Assembly (NCBI RefSeq): GCF_050624435.1
Contig: NC_134530.1
Coordinates: 145,182,721-145,246,720 of the forward strand
Source: Tenrec ecaudatus
Lineage: Eukaryota; Chordata; Mammalia; Afrosoricida; Tenrecidae
Length of the DNA: 64,000 bases
Reading direction: 5' to 3'
Below are positions 11,080-21,952 of this stretch, piece after piece. Made by a program: the position numbers and the translations under genes. The notes beneath the pieces are model-generated. The model worked only from the letters and a program-made list of their open reading frames with translations, ran no database searches and had not been told where the DNA came from. Positions within the stretch are counted from its first letter, which is position 1, and every line of letters starts with the position of its first letter.

Positions 11080-11320
11080 TTCTCCCCATCCACGCGGAAG
11101 AGCTGGGATTGATTCCTGCCCAGTGCACTTCATGCATAGCCACCGCCTATCAGTCAGTAGAGGCTCATGTGTTGCTTTGGTGCTGAACAAGGTCCAGGCT
11201 GAGACAGACTGGAAAGAAATTCCTGGTGACCTATTCGCCAATGTGAGCCAGTGACCCTCTGGATCACAACTGTTGGATCTGCAACTGATTATGGGGATGA
11301 CATTGTACGAGGCTCCCATT
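11080..11320 (+). mobile_element. tRNA-derived SINE, second afrotherian type
   Basis: Begins 'gaattctccccatccacgcg' with a box-B-like 'GGGATTGATTCCTGCCCAGT', then 'gcacttcatgcatagccacc', 'gtgttgctttggtgctgaac', and 'GAGACAGACTGGAAAGAAAT'. The same order of motifs is seen at 13265, 18895, 26160 and, antisense, 54440. I know this sequence type from afrotherian genomes, but cannot give a subfamily name. Confidence 0.65.
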
Positions 11321-12274
11321 TTTCATGGGGTCTCCCTAGGGACCCTGACTTGAGGACAGCAAATCCTCCCTGGCTGTCATCACCTAGAGAGAGGCTGCTT
11401 TCACCCGCTCAAGTTCCTCTTGTCCTTCTAAGCTCTGTGCATTTCTGCGAGCACAGCTCCCATCCCTGCGGTGTAGGGAACAAGACACTCTGTTCTCAGC
11501 CAGAGAATCAGCCCCGGACGCCCAGGGAATGAAACATAGGAAGCAGTAATCATCAGGCTCTGGGTGAGAACTGTCCACGGAAAAGAGAAGTCAGTGCAGT
11601 TTGGAGAAGATAGATTCTTTCCATTCTTTGACTCCCCTCAGAACCCCACGCAGCCGTGCGTCGTCCTAGAGGAGTTGTTTACACACGCACGTCGACAGTT
11701 TTCCATCGTGGCTGCTCGGAGGGAAAGCAAGACAAAATAACACAATATTGCCTCTCATTTGTGTGCGTCAAAGAATGCCGAACAAGAACGCGTGTGTTTG
11801 AGTGGATTCTTTTCTCTCATGAGCTCTGCAAATTGGAATTTGGTTTACTCAGGGAAAAACGCAGCGACTTGTTTTTAAATCACACAGCTGTGAGGGAGAA
11901 AAGGGCCTCCAAAACTATGCAGGATGATTGGGAACATTGCTTTTCAGCCTTTCAGGCTGGTTGGCAGCACTACCGAGTGACGAAGCCCTTAGTGGTAGTT
12001 TTCCAAGCCCAGGTAGCAGGTGTAAATGTCTAAGAAATGCATGCATTTGACTTATTCACAGATTTACAGAGGTGGCCCAGGAAACTATAGCAAAATATGT
12101 GAGGGGAAGGGTACCTGTGTGACCATTTGGCAGGATCAATCTTCATACACAGACAACTTTTTATTCCCTTATTGATTGAATGAAATAGCTAGTTAGTTCT
12201 CTCTTCATTATTCAAGTAGATGTTGAATTTTAACTGTGTGTTCTACTATTGCTTTGCTTTTTATTTATAATAAG
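11321..12274. other. Unassigned sequence
   Basis: Contains a 125-codon open frame at 11656-12033 with no recognisable domain or signal. Nothing else identified. Confidence 0.45.
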
Positions 12275-12470
12275 ACCAAATACCAAGCTCACTACCACGG
12301 AGTCAATGGGGACTCACAATGACCCTGTAGGACAGCAGAACTGCTCTGTGGGTTTCTGTGGCTGTCACTCTTCACAGGAGCAGAGAGCCCTGTTTTCCTC
12401 CCAGGGAGCGGCTGGTGGTTTTGAACTGCTGACCTTGGAGATTGCAGCCCAACTTGTCACCACTGTGTAT
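12275..12470 (-). mobile_element. AfroSINE, antisense
   Basis: 'CACTACCACGGAGTCAATGG', 'GGACTCACAATGACCCTGTA', 'GGAGCGGCTGGTGGTTTTGA' and 'ctgaccttggagattgcagc' run in antisense order. Confidence 0.85.
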
Positions 12471-12613
12471 ATTTCTAATACTCAGTCGTGAAAAGTAGGG
12501 ATATTTCACCATCAAACACTGCACCCGTTCCTTATTATCCACTGTGTAGAGCTGGGCATACAATTGGTTCAAAGACCCACCTAATCCCCATTGTGTGTGT
12601 GTATGTGTGCATG

Positions 12614-12614
12614 A

Positions 12615-12673
<59 letters not shown>

Positions 12674-12674
12674 A
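12614..12674. repeat. (TATC)n microsatellite
   Basis: About 15 uninterrupted TATC/GATA units, likely polymorphic. It opens an 81-codon frame rich in YLSI repeats, which is an artefact of the tandem array. Confidence 0.95.
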
Positions 12675-12842
12675 GCTCCTGCAATCCCTATGGTAAGTCA
12701 CCTACAAACCTTCAGGTTGGCAGCAGGAACTAGGCAATTTCCCTGTATTTACCACATTGGTCCAGTGCAGGGCTGTGATTCTTGTGATTGTGGAAACTTT
12801 AGAATCCTACTCCGTTTTCAGTCTCCTGTTGAAGGTCAAAGG

Positions 12843-13012
12843 AACCCTGGCGGTGTTGCTATGATGATGACATGCTGTTGCTAACCAACAGTTCGGTGGT
12901 TCGAATCCATCAGCTGTTCCATGGCAGAAAGATGTGGCAGTCTGCTTCCATAAACATTAGCGCTTTTGGGAACCCTATTAGGCAATTCTACTCTATTTAG
13001 TAGTGTTGAAAT
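12843..13012 (+). mobile_element. AfroSINE, sense
   Basis: Head 'GGAACCCTGGCGGTGTTGCT', box-B-like 'GGTTCGAATCCATCAGC', then 'gcagaaagatgtggcagtct' and 'aattctactctatt'. Tail is eroded. Confidence 0.8.
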
Positions 13013-13264
13013 CAAATGGACAGTAATGTATTAAAAATTGAGTTACTATGTTTGCTTTTAATTCATTTCCTTCTTAATTGCTGCACAAAGAATGAAGCAT
13101 GTAGTTAGAGAAGCTAGATTTGATCAGTGAGGGAGATAGATTTTTATTCTCAAATATGATCTCTTTGCCCATGCTCCAACTGTAGATGTCCCTAAGTTCT
13201 CTAGCCTGACTTCACCAGGGCACCCTGGCTCACCTCATATTGCAGATCTGTTTCCTGATCACTA

Positions 13265-13511
13265 ATCTCAAGGCATTTGTGGTAGAATCTTGCCCTCTAC
13301 GTGGAAGAAGGTTCAATTCCTGGTCAATGCACTTCACACACAGCCACCAAGCTGTCAGTGGAGGTTTTCGTGTTGTTGACATGCGAAGATACTGTTGCTC
13401 TCATGACAGTGACAATGACAATGATGGTGGTGCAGAACCAAGCATTGTTTAATTTGTTGTGCATAGGTTATTATGAGTTGGAACGGACTTGATAGCACTT
13501 AACAACTACAC
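13265..13511 (+). mobile_element. tRNA-derived SINE with RTE-like tail
   Basis: Head 'GAATCTTGCCCTCTACGTGG' and 'AGGTTCAATTCCTGGTCAAT', then 'gcacttcacacacagccacc'. It ends in 'TTATTATGAGTTGGAACGGA' and 'ttgatagcacttaacaacta', the same tail used by RTE and AfroSINE. Confidence 0.75.
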
Positions 13512-13700
13512 AAGGCTGACCAAGTTTCAGTGGAGCTTCCAAACAGAGATGGGTTAGGAAGTGATTTACTGGTGATTTACTTCTGAAAAGCAAGCCAAGA
13601 AAACCCAATGGATCTGTGATGGGGCTGATAGGCATGGCACAGGACTGGACAGCATGCCATCCTGGTGTACATGGGGTTGCCCTGAATCGGGTCTAGCTCA
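13512..13700 (+). mobile_element. Partial tRNA-derived SINE
   Basis: 'AAGTTTCAGTGGAGCTTCCA' and 'aggaagtgatttactggtga' resemble the middle of the second SINE type, followed by 'gaaaacccaatggatctgtg' and a tail-like 'ACATGGGGTTGCCCTGAATC'. It looks like a second, truncated copy behind 13265-13511. Confidence 0.6.
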
Positions 13701-13789
13701 ATGCCAGCTGGCGATGTAACAGAAATATTCCTGATCCAGATCAGAGCCCTGGCTTTCTGATCCCCTAGACTCAAGAAATCCTAATAAGC

Positions 13790-14242
13790 TGTGGGAGTTA
13801 CATAATTCATGGCAACTTGAAGATCTATAAAAGTGTAGGGGTGGAATTGCACCTCCCAATCAGGTCACAGCTTGATGGCACCTTCTTGTGAGCATGGCCT
13901 TCTCATGCGGAGGGCCCTGAGAATCCCCCTTTCTCCCGATGCCTTCACCTTCCTGCTGGCTGACCCTGGTTGCTGCCAGAACCCTGCAGTGCTGCCAGCG
14001 CCATTAGATCCACAAGACTTTGCACCACTGGCTGGTGATCTTCCTGCATTCTGCATCATTGCATGTGGCTGCATGAATCATTGCATGTGGCTGTGTAAAT
14101 GGACTCGTATTGGGCGTATGGACTTGAATTGGACTGGGCTGGGATGTTTTCTTGAGATATAGTTGCTTCTTGATATACAGCTCTGTCTTATACATATGTG
14201 AATGTCACTGCATTTATTTCTCTAGGCAACCAGCCTGACACA
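13790..14242 (-). mobile_element. Solo LTR of an ERVL-like endogenous retrovirus
   Basis: The copy reads TGTGGGAG... to ...CCTGACACA on the plus strand and is flanked by TAAGC (13785-13789) and TAAAC (14243-14247), a 5-bp duplication with one mismatch. Internal landmarks, 'CCTCCCAATCAGGTCACAGC', 'GGGCTGGGATGTTTTCTTGA' and 'tatttctctaggcaacc', match the other LTR copies. No retroviral gene lies next to it, so it is a solo LTR. In the element's own orientation it would read from the minus strand. Confidence 0.8.
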
Positions 14243-14504
14243 TAAACTGACAGAGTAATCAACCCAAAGACAGATTTTCTAGTATGAATGCCTTCCATTG
14301 GTAGAAAGTGATAATGGAAGGCATATTGGAGAAGGAGAAAGATGTAAATACCAGCACGTATTCAGTGACATTCGCAGATACTCACACTTGGGAAGAGTCA
14401 TGGTCAGTGGGACCTCTGAGAGCTGGATCCAAGTTCTTACAGCTACCAAGCAATTAAATAGCTGCCATTGCTTGGCTCCTAGTTCAACCCTCCTCTTTCA
14501 CTTG

Positions 14505-14678
14505 CAGCGGTTCTCAACCTATGGGTTGAATGACCTTTTCACAGGGGTAGATTAAGACCATTGGGAAATACATTGTGATTTACATTACAGTTCACAACAG
14601 CAAAATGACAGTTATGAATAGCTTCAAAACAATCTTATGGTTAAAGGGTCGTGGCATTAGGATGGATGAGAACCAGTG
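14505..14678 (+). mobile_element. SPIN/URR1-type non-autonomous hAT transposon
   Basis: Left end 'CAGCGGTTCTCAACCTATGG', interior 'TTTTCACAGGGGTAGATTAA' and 'AAAATGACAGTTATGAATAG', right end 'aaagggtcgtggcattagga' then 'gagaaccagtg'. The ends are inverted repeats of each other. No transposase is encoded. An 8-bp host duplication is not evident at this copy. Confidence 0.8.
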
Positions 14679-15394
14679 TCTGTAGCCACTTGCCATTCTG
14701 CTGCTCAAGTCTGAACTTTGATGATGAGACATCTGTTTCCATAGGAGCAGAAAAGGCATAACTGATCTGCTGGGTTTCCAGTCCAGTTTATTGCCCAGGT
14801 AAACCTATGAAGCCACATGAAATTCCCCTAAAGTCAGAATAACCAGGCAGTACTTTATAACCCCTCTGAAACTACTGAGCTCTTGTCCTGGTATTCCTGA
14901 GAATACCAGCAAGTAGTCAGCATTTCAGAGGCTTGTTTTTGTACCTGCTGATTAATTAATTGGAGAAAACTAGTGGAGTGAAAACATAATCTCACCTCCT
15001 GCTTGTCACTCCTAGATGGGGAAGAGGGAATCATGTTAATGCTGGCAGTTTTTACTCTGCTGTGTCTCTGGAGCCCACTGCTCTGGCCCACAGAGCGTGA
15101 GCTCATGAGCTCATGGTTTAATTGGGTTAGAAATTAAATGAATGTTTTTTTCTCCTAAAGGAGAAGGAGAGCCTCCCCATACCAAGACTAGCAATTAAAA
15201 CTGCACAAAGATACTTGGCAGGAGTGTGAGCAGTGAGGCACACACTAAGTGGGGAGGAACAGAGCCTCGTATCCTAAGCAAGAGCCAGGCATTTAAGAGA
15301 AGGCAATTCTCAACACTGATAGTTGTGAGTCAGGTATGAGATAAACGGACAGCAATGTTGAACAATCAAAGAGACTCATAAGTGAGAGATAGAG
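14679..15394. other. Unassigned sequence
   Basis: Mixed composition, with a palindromic 'GAGCTCATGAGCTCATG' near 15100. No repeat family or gene recognised. Confidence 0.45.
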
Positions 15395-15580
15395 AGTCAT
15401 CAAGTCAATTCTGACTCACGGCAAACCTACAGGGCATCCTCTATGGGTTTTCCCAAAGCTTAAAATCTTTACAGATGCAGAAATCCTCGTGTTTCTCCCC
15501 AGGAGTGGCTGGTGGGCTCAAACTGCTTACCTTGGGATGAACAGCCCAATGTGTAACCCATCAAATGACCAAAGCTCCTT
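15395..15580 (-). mobile_element. AfroSINE, antisense
   Basis: 'GTCATCAAGTCAATTCTGAC', 'TCACGGCAAACCTACAGGGC', 'AGGAGTGGCTGGTGGGCTCA' and 'aacagcccaatgtgtaaccc' in antisense order. Confidence 0.8.
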
Positions 15581-16799
15581 GATGAGAGAAAGAGTACATT
15601 TTTGTCTTCGCATGTAGAGACTACTCAATGCAATAGTTCGTTGGTTGAGATGATTCTAAAGCTCCATCCAAATCCACGCTTTGTGATGCCATGTAAAAAT
15701 AGAAGCTTAGCCCCTTCACCCCACAGATATTAGGATAGTCTCACTCACCCCATCTCCTTCCAAATGTCCCTGTTATTTCTGGGAGCTCCCAAATGGATGT
15801 TAAATGTGTCCCCCCAACCCAAACTGTCAGTCACAGCTACTATCAGGTGCCTTCTATTTGTCACTGTCCACTGACCAGGAGCCTCTTGAAGAAGGATCAT
15901 TTCTGACAGGACTCACTCTTAGATGTCAGTGTCTGGAGGGATGCCACTTCCCATGCTTCTAACACCGCCATCCCTCTAGAAAACATCAGGGGAAGTTGTT
16001 GCTCAGCATCTCAAAATCTCAGCCTCTAAACTGATGACTTGTGGTTCAACAGTCTAGCCCAGACATTCAGACTCAGACTAAGGAGCCAGAGGAATTCAAT
16101 TCACATATACAGCGATTGCCCATCTTGTGCCTGGTTATGCAGTAATCGATATATAGTCACAGTCTCTGCCCATCGCATCGTCCTCTATGCCTTCATCTGC
16201 CGTTTAGCTTTGTTCCTCCAAACCCCACTTTCCCTAGTCACAAAACAAAAGCTGCCACGGATATCGATCAAGTGGAGAGCCCTGGAGAAGGGGTAGTTGG
16301 AGAGAGAGGAACTGTCCATAGAATCAGTACTGAAAGTTCACCTGCGCCAGCCAAATAAGGTCTGCTACATGTGAAAAAGCCACGTGCCTAAAATCACACA
16401 GATAATCATGTCTTATGCTTGAAGTCAAACATCAACTCAATTCACATGATAGTTTTCATATGTGGAGAGAAGAAAGGAGTCAAGGAAACCGGTTTCGTGT
16501 TTATAATGCCTATTTTAGGGGCTCTTCATTTTCTATATCATTGTTGGTTGCTGTTGAGTCAATTCTGTTCGGTGTGGAATTGCTCCGTAGAGTTCTCAAA
16601 ATTGGGACCTTTTGGAAATCGATCATGTAGTCAAGTACTTGACCGTGGTGGCATCCAGGGACTTGGCATTTTGTATATTTGCAGCTCAAGATGGAAAACT
16701 TTTTGCAAAATATGACCCATTTCCCCAAATAGACTCATTAATTTAGAAAGTATCTATTGGGCAGCGGCTATTTGCTAACTACCATTCTAATTGACTTTT
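15581..16799. other. Unassigned sequence
   Basis: No gene or clear repeat. A weak AfroSINE-like tail ('GCTGTTGAGTCAATTCTGTT') occurs near 16550. Confidence 0.4.
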
Positions 16800-17030
16800 T
16801 TTTTTCGGTGCCGTTAAGTTAGTCCTGACCCCTGGGGACCCCATGTTCAGTATAACAGATGAAATGCTGTCCGGTCTGGGGCCATCCTCACAATTGCTCT
16901 GGTGTTTGAGCACATGATTGCAGCCACTGTCTCAATCTATCTTGTGGAAAGCCCCCCTCTTTCCCACTGCCTTCTACTTACCAAGTCTAATATCCTTCTC
17001 TGGGGACTGGTCTCTCCTGACAGCTAGAGA
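16800..17030 (-). mobile_element. RTE-class LINE fragment, antisense
   Basis: 'GGTGCCGTTAAGTTAGTCCT', 'CATCCTCACAATTGCTCTGG', 'GATTGCAGCCACTGTCTCAA' and 'GGGGACTGGTCTCTCCTGAC', the standard antisense RTE 3' order. Confidence 0.75.
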
Positions 17031-17124
17031 GCAGCAAAAAACAAAGACCAAAATTTCTGTCTTCAGAAAGCTGGCCAGGTAGAGGAGAGGCACACTCAAT
17101 ACAAAGCACAAATAGGAAGAGAGC

Positions 17125-17470
17125 ATTAGAACTGCTCGTGATGATGTATATACAACTCTTTTAAAAAGCGATTTAACTATGAAGTTTATGCTATGTTAAG
17201 ATTATTATAAGAGAACTACTGAAAAAAAATAAGAAGAAGCCAAATTTGACCTATGGTTACCATGGGTGAAGGAGAATGAGCTTTTGCTTAGGGGGCATTG
17301 AGTTTATGCCAATGGTGGTGGAATAATGGTTGTACAAAGTGAAGAGTATAACCAGTGGCCCTGGATTATACATGTCGAAGTTGTTGAATTGGAGAATGTT
17401 TTGTTGGGTATCTTTGCCACAATTTTAACAAATGATCGCACGAAGACAATAAAATATAAATAAATAAACC
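17125..17470 (+). mobile_element. L1 3' UTR end
   Basis: 'GATGATGTATATACAACTCT', 'ATGGTTACCATGGGTGAAGG', 'TTAGGGGGCATTGAGTTTAT' and 'gttgaattggagaatgttt' match, in order, the L1 3' regions at 34950-35900 and 37380-37800. Ends in an A/T-rich tail. Confidence 0.7.
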
Positions 17471-17739
17471 AATATGTTGATGATATGAACTCAGGATTAA
17501 AAAAAAAACCATGAAACCAGAAGGAGGGTGTGAAGTGTTGAGGGAGGGCATAGCAGGGTGGCCAGGGATGTCTTCACGGAGAAGGAAGTACACGAGCTCT
17601 GATGGTGATAAGCCAACAAACCATGCCAGCAGGTATCTGAAGGAAGAACAGCCAGGCTTGGGGAACAAAGATTCTGAAGTTAAGATGCACCCAGAACATC
17701 GCATACAAGCAAACAAAAGACATCCATCAGACCGGTGGG

Positions 17740-18050
17740 GCCAAGCAAGATGGAGGGATGATTAGGAGATGAGGCAGAGGCTTACAGGAAGCCAGATCTG
17801 GTGCGGCCTTTGTGTCCTTGAAAGGACTTGGGCATTTACGTTGAGGAAGATAGAAAATAGAGGTTTTTGAGCCGAAGAGTGACATGATCAGATTCCTGTT
17901 TTAACAGTGTAGTTCTAGCAGCCATTATACGGGGTACTGAGGGAAGAGGATACGAGGGAAGCTAGCAAAGTATTGAAAGAACTGGGGAGACAGGTGATGG
18001 AGATTTGCATCAGAGTGGTAGTAGAAGCAGCACAGTTGAAAGCATCAATT
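17740..18050 (+). repeat. Old interspersed repeat, class unsure
   Basis: 'ggtttttgagccgaagagtg', 'ACATGATCAGATTCCTGTTT' and 'tagttctagcagcc' belong to an ancient mammalian repeat pattern that also underlies 42340-44690. I cannot name it with certainty; an old LINE (L2/L3 type) is plausible. Confidence 0.4.
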
Positions 18051-18264
18051 GAATTATATGTTATAATGAGCGATTTCTCTGAACATGTGACTTCTCTGAA
18101 AATATGTGGTTTCTCTTAAAATAGGGTGCCTATTCAAGTTCCCACGGATTCTTCATATTAAGGACTCTGATAATCAACATATTACATTCTCAGCAGCGAC
18201 ACAGGAAATAACACAGAGGCACTCTTTCTCAGCTTCCTGCTTCCATGATCTCATGCCACCCTAA

Positions 18265-18400
18265 AATCAAGCCAAGTCCAAGGCCATCAAATCGACTCCA
18301 AGCCATAGCAACCCAACATAGGATTTCTGAGACTGTAACGCTTCCTGGGAGCAGACAACTTCTTTCTCTTACAAAGGAAGTATTGAGTAATAACTCAGTA
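18265..18400 (-). mobile_element. AfroSINE fragment, antisense
   Basis: 'GGCCATCAAATCGACTCCAA', 'GCCATAGCAACCCAACATAG' and 'TTCCTGGGAGCAGACAACTT'. The head half is missing. Confidence 0.75.
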
Positions 18401-18439
18401 AGCCATGGAAGAGGCATCACGGTATGGTGAAAGAGAATT

Positions 18440-18650
18440 CGAGAAGGTCTTAGAAGATCTGAGGTCAAGCCCCAGCTGTATCAGTGTAAGCTTGAACAAA
18501 TACAGCCTATTGAACGATATATGTATCTAAACATCTGTTATACAGATCCTGTCCAAGTCCTTCTCTGCCTACCTGGCGAGATTTTTGTGAGGAGAAAATG
18601 AGATAACACATTTTAAGACACTATATGTTATAAAGCATGGCATGTAATTC
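18440..18650 (+). repeat. MIR SINE
   Basis: 'gatctgaggtcaagccccag', 'gtaagcttgaacaaat' and 'GAGGAGAAAATGAGATAACA' with 'aagcatggcatgtaat' fit a diverged sense MIR, from the tRNA-like part to the 3' end. Confidence 0.5.
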
Positions 18651-18894
18651 TTATAGTTCTTTAATCTGAGAGAGGAGTTCATTCAATCTCAGTTCACAGG
18701 GACGCCAAATGACAGAAAATAAGACTCAGTCAGTCAACGGAGCTTTACTAAGGGCCTTCTACTAGTGCTAGTCCTTGTTTGGGTGGTACTTTTAAAAAGC
18801 CAAGTCCAGGAGTTTCCTCACAAAGCTTTCATGCTAGGAGCGAAAGACAAACACACAAGCATCACAGTTACGAAGTTGGTCCATGGTGCTAGAC
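18651..18894. other. Unassigned, possibly an old LINE remnant
   Basis: 'TTACTAAGGGCCTTCTACTA' followed by 'gtgctagtccttg' resembles the widespread L2/L3 'tgccaggcactgt' type of segment, but too weakly to assign. Confidence 0.3.
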
Positions 18895-19110
18895 TCTCAC
18901 CCTCCACGTGGACGATCTGGGTTTAATGCCCAGCCAATGAGCCTCAAGCACAGCCATCTCCCATCGGTCAGAGGTTTCAGTGGCGTTTCCTAGGAAGAAC
19001 GGCCAGGAGATAGACTCAACCCTAGGGCCCACAATGGTCTGGTCATGGGGATGGCATGGGGCCTGGCAGTGTTTTGCTCCATTGTGCCCAGGGTCACCAG
19101 GATCCAACTT
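18895..19110 (+). mobile_element. tRNA-derived SINE, second afrotherian type
   Basis: 'GACTCTCACCCTCCACGTGG', 'TCTGGGTTTAATGCCCAGCC', 'agcctcaagcacagccatct', 'CAGAGGTTTCAGTGGCGTTT', then 'GGCATGGGGCCTGGCAGTGT'. Confidence 0.7.
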
Positions 19111-19479
19111 CACAGCAGTTAATAAGAGCAAAATTAGGTCACAATAATGCTATGAAGAACATCAAGGAAGGGTAAAAGGACGGGAGCGTGTATCAAGAGG
19201 AGCAGAACGTTCATGTGGCCGCTGGCTGATGCTTTCAATATCACTTGCCATCTGCACTTTTGTCTAGCGTCTACTTCGTGCATTGATTCGTTATTACAAG
19301 CAACATTTACTGAGCTACTCCCACATGCTGCAGTCTGAGCAGTCAGTTGAACAATGGCCAGTTTCTTATTAAATTGATCTATTTTACATCTTCTGTCTTG
19401 TCATCTTGTGACCCACAGCTCACACGGGTGGAGCATCTAGCTAGTGCGGGTCAAGACCCAGGCCAAACAGTGCCCTTCA

Positions 19480-19870
19480 ATCTTGTCCAATTGTTGAGTC
19501 CACCCTGTCCCCTTCTGACCTTTTATTCTGGCTTCTGCCTTGAGGCAGTCCATTCTGCCACCATCTTTGGAATATCCCCTATGCTTTTGCAGCTCAGAAA
19601 CTTCTTCCTTCCTCCCCTCTAATCAAAATCCCAAGCATTCTCCAAGCCCATCAGGATTCCATTTCCTCCGCAGGCTTTACCTGATCACCCAAGCAGCTGC
19701 GATAAATCCTTCCTAGGCCCTTCTCCAGCACTCAGAGCACAAATCATAATCTCTCAAATTGTACAGATGAATGTATATGACTTATTTTTTTCTGGTTACA
19801 TCAGGTTGGTTTCCAAGAGACAAGGAGCTAAATGTTAAATGTCCTTGCTGCCACTATAATATATACTCAT
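19480..19870 (+). repeat. L2 LINE remnant
   Basis: 'ccaagcccatcaggattcc', 'GCAGGCTTTACCTGATCACC' and 'ccttctccagcactcagagc' match the 3' region of L2, an ancient mammalian LINE. Strongly diverged. Confidence 0.45.
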
Positions 19871-20119
19871 TAACTCTATTATTATTGGATGAAAATAAAA
19901 TCGATTGCCTCATTGACATGAACACTTTCACTGGCAACTAAGGCACGTATGGAACTAGGAAGATGGCTGTGGCTGAGCCTACTTGTTCCCGCAGGCAGGC
20001 TTCTTGGATATACTTCTGATTAGTCACTAAACTTTTGCTTCTGCTCTCAGTTTCACCCGCTGAAAGAAGGATCATCCAGCAGAGGGAACGAGGAGCCCAG
20101 GCTGTATAGAGGGCCATGC

Positions 20120-20265
20120 GTTGGGCAGCTCACAGTTGTTTGAAGCCGTCAGCAGAGAAAGATGCGGCTTTCTACTCTCATCAGGGGCGACGGTCCCCGA
20201 AACCTGCAGAGGCCATTCTACTCTGTCCTGCAGGGCTGCTATAGGCCAGCGCTGATCCTCGACAG
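20120..20265 (+). mobile_element. AfroSINE fragment, sense
   Basis: 'AGCAGAGAAAGATGCGGCTT', 'TCTACTCTCATCAGGGGCGA', 'GGCCATTCTACTCTGTCCTG' and 'agggctgctataggcc'. The tRNA-like head is largely lost. Confidence 0.75.
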
Positions 20266-20539
20266 CTAGGTTGGATCAGAGAGAGGCAATACGCTGTCAC
20301 TCGTGAGGTCATTCTTAGTTGGAAGTCATGTGTTAGACTATCTTCATCACCTGCTGTCATTCATGAACTGATTTGGAGGAGCTTTCTGCATACTTGTGTT
20401 TTGTTTTTAAATTCAAATTCACCAACTGTCCCAAGTGTGCAGGCATGCCACCCAGCTGGCCTCCAGCCCCGCCCCAGGCTCCTTTGTGAAATAGAGTGTG
20501 TAACCGATGGCAAGGGTGGCAAGGCTTTGTCTCAACCCA

Positions 20540-20785
20540 CTTGGAACATGTTGTCAGAAGAGCCCATTCTCTGGAGAAAGACATCCTGCCTAGTCATGTG
20601 GAGGGGGAGGGGCAGCTGAAAATAGGAAGGGCCTCCAAGAGGTAGATCGACATCGTGGCTGCAACAATAGGCTCAGGCACAGGAACAACTGTAAGGATGG
20701 TGCTGGACCCTGCAGTGTTTCCTTCTGTCGTGCAGTGTTCGATGGATCAGAACTGACTCAATGGTACCTCACAACAACAGCCAAG
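20540..20785 (+). mobile_element. RTE-class LINE 3' end, sense
   Basis: 'GGAACATGTTGTCAGAAGAG', 'GGAGAAAGACATCCTGCCTA', 'CATCGTGGCTGCAACAATAG', 'gtgctggaccctgcagtgtt', then the tail 'GGATCAGAACTGACTCAATG' and 'gtacctcacaacaacagcc'. It gives the clearest sense view of the RTE 3' end and its tail in the window. Confidence 0.8.
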
Positions 20786-20964
20786 CTGATGAGGTGAGCT
20801 GTGGATGCACACATGGAGTTGATGGGGAATCCAGCATGGAAAGACCTCTCTGTACAGTTTTTCTTAAAGGCAAAAGTCACTCTCGTTAGAAACTATGGAA
20901 GGTCCTTGCTGACATTGCCAGGTACACCCTCTGGGCTGTTGACTGCATTGGTGAACATCTTTTA

Positions 20965-21090
20965 AAGGCAGGGCAGTGTAGCAATGAACAGCCCTAGCCT
21001 GAGAGCCAGCCCTGCCTGGGTTGCAGGCATGGCTCTTCGATGCTATTAACTAGCTATGCAGACTTATAAACCGTGGATGTCCTTGAAAGG
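20965..21090 (+). repeat. MIR SINE
   Basis: 'GAACAGCCCTAGCCTGAGAG' and 'CCTGCCTGGGTTGCAGGCAT' with 'taactagctatgcagactt' fit the head and core of sense MIR. Confidence 0.6.
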
Positions 21091-21129
21091 ATGAAAGTTC
21101 AATTTTCTTTGGGGTTGTTCAGCGATCTA

Positions 21130-21245
21130 CTTCAACAACAACAAAAAGCCAGCCATCGGAACTCTCTGGAGCGTGGTTCTACTCTGCCGATACATGGTTT
21201 ACCGTGAGTTGGAACAGACTCAACAGCAACTGGTTACTGGTAAAA
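21130..21245 (+). mobile_element. AfroSINE tail fragment
   Basis: 'GTGGTTCTACTCTGCCGATA' and 'TTACCGTGAGTTGGAACAGA' followed by 'ctcaacagcaactgg'. Confidence 0.7.
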
Positions 21246-21344
21246 ATGACATTACAGACAACCATGCAATTTCTCGCTATGAGGATTGGAGGAGTTAATG
21301 AATAAGAAGGGCTGAGAATGCAGCTGGCTTTGTAACATTGAGTG

Positions 21345-21480
21345 TTACAAACACCCAGTGCCACGAGTCAGTGGTGACTCATGGTGACCTTGGACTAGGG
21401 TCCCCGAGACTATAGACTGTTGCTGGAGCAGGTAGTTTCATCTTTCTCTCTCAGAGTGGCTGATGAGTTTGAGCGGCCAT
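21345..21480 (-). mobile_element. AfroSINE fragment, antisense
   Basis: 'AGTGCCACGAGTCAGTGGTG', 'ACTCATGGTGACCTTGGACT' and 'cagagtggctgatgagtttg' in antisense order. Confidence 0.65.
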
Positions 21481-21514
21481 CCAATGTTTACCCTACAGCC
21501 TCAGCAAGGCTTGA

Positions 21515-21952
21515 CTGTATCGCAATGAACACAGAAGAAACTGACATGATCAAGAATTTTATTTCTCTTGGATTTACTCCCATCGATGCCCGCAGAATCA
21601 GCAGTCAGGGAATCAAATGGCATATTGGATGAGACAGATCTGCTGCAAAAGATCTCTTCAATGCGATAAAAACCAAAAGACACCACTTTGAAGTCTAAGG
21701 TTGATCTGACCCAACCCCAGGTATTGCTTGTTAAAGCTGGGCAAAAAATAAGGGAGATGGGAGAAGAATTGATGCCTTTTGAGGTATTGTTTTGATGAAC
21801 AATATGGAATAAAGCAGAGATGCCAAAAGAATGAACAAACGTGTCTTAGACTAAGTATAACCAGAATGTTTCCTAGCGTGAGGGTGGCAAGAGTGCATCT
21901 TGAAGACCTGGGACATCTCATCCGGAGGGACCGGTCCATGGCTGCTGTTCTG
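21515..21952 (+). mobile_element. RTE-class LINE ORF fragment, sense
   Basis: The plus-strand frame at 21420-21632 includes 'NTEETDMIKNFISLGF', matching the 'IEAIKDFIxLGS' segment typical of RTE/BovB-type ORFs after the reverse transcriptase catalytic core. Then 'atttcctagcgtgagggtgg' and 'GACATCTCATCCGGAGGGAC' match the end of the ORF. The central part is deleted and the frame broken. Confidence 0.7.

Noticed and set aside
14497..14692. 8-bp target duplication for the first SPIN copy
   Set aside because: TTCACTTG on the left is only matched by 'CCACTTG' several bases beyond the right end, so the pairing is not convincing.
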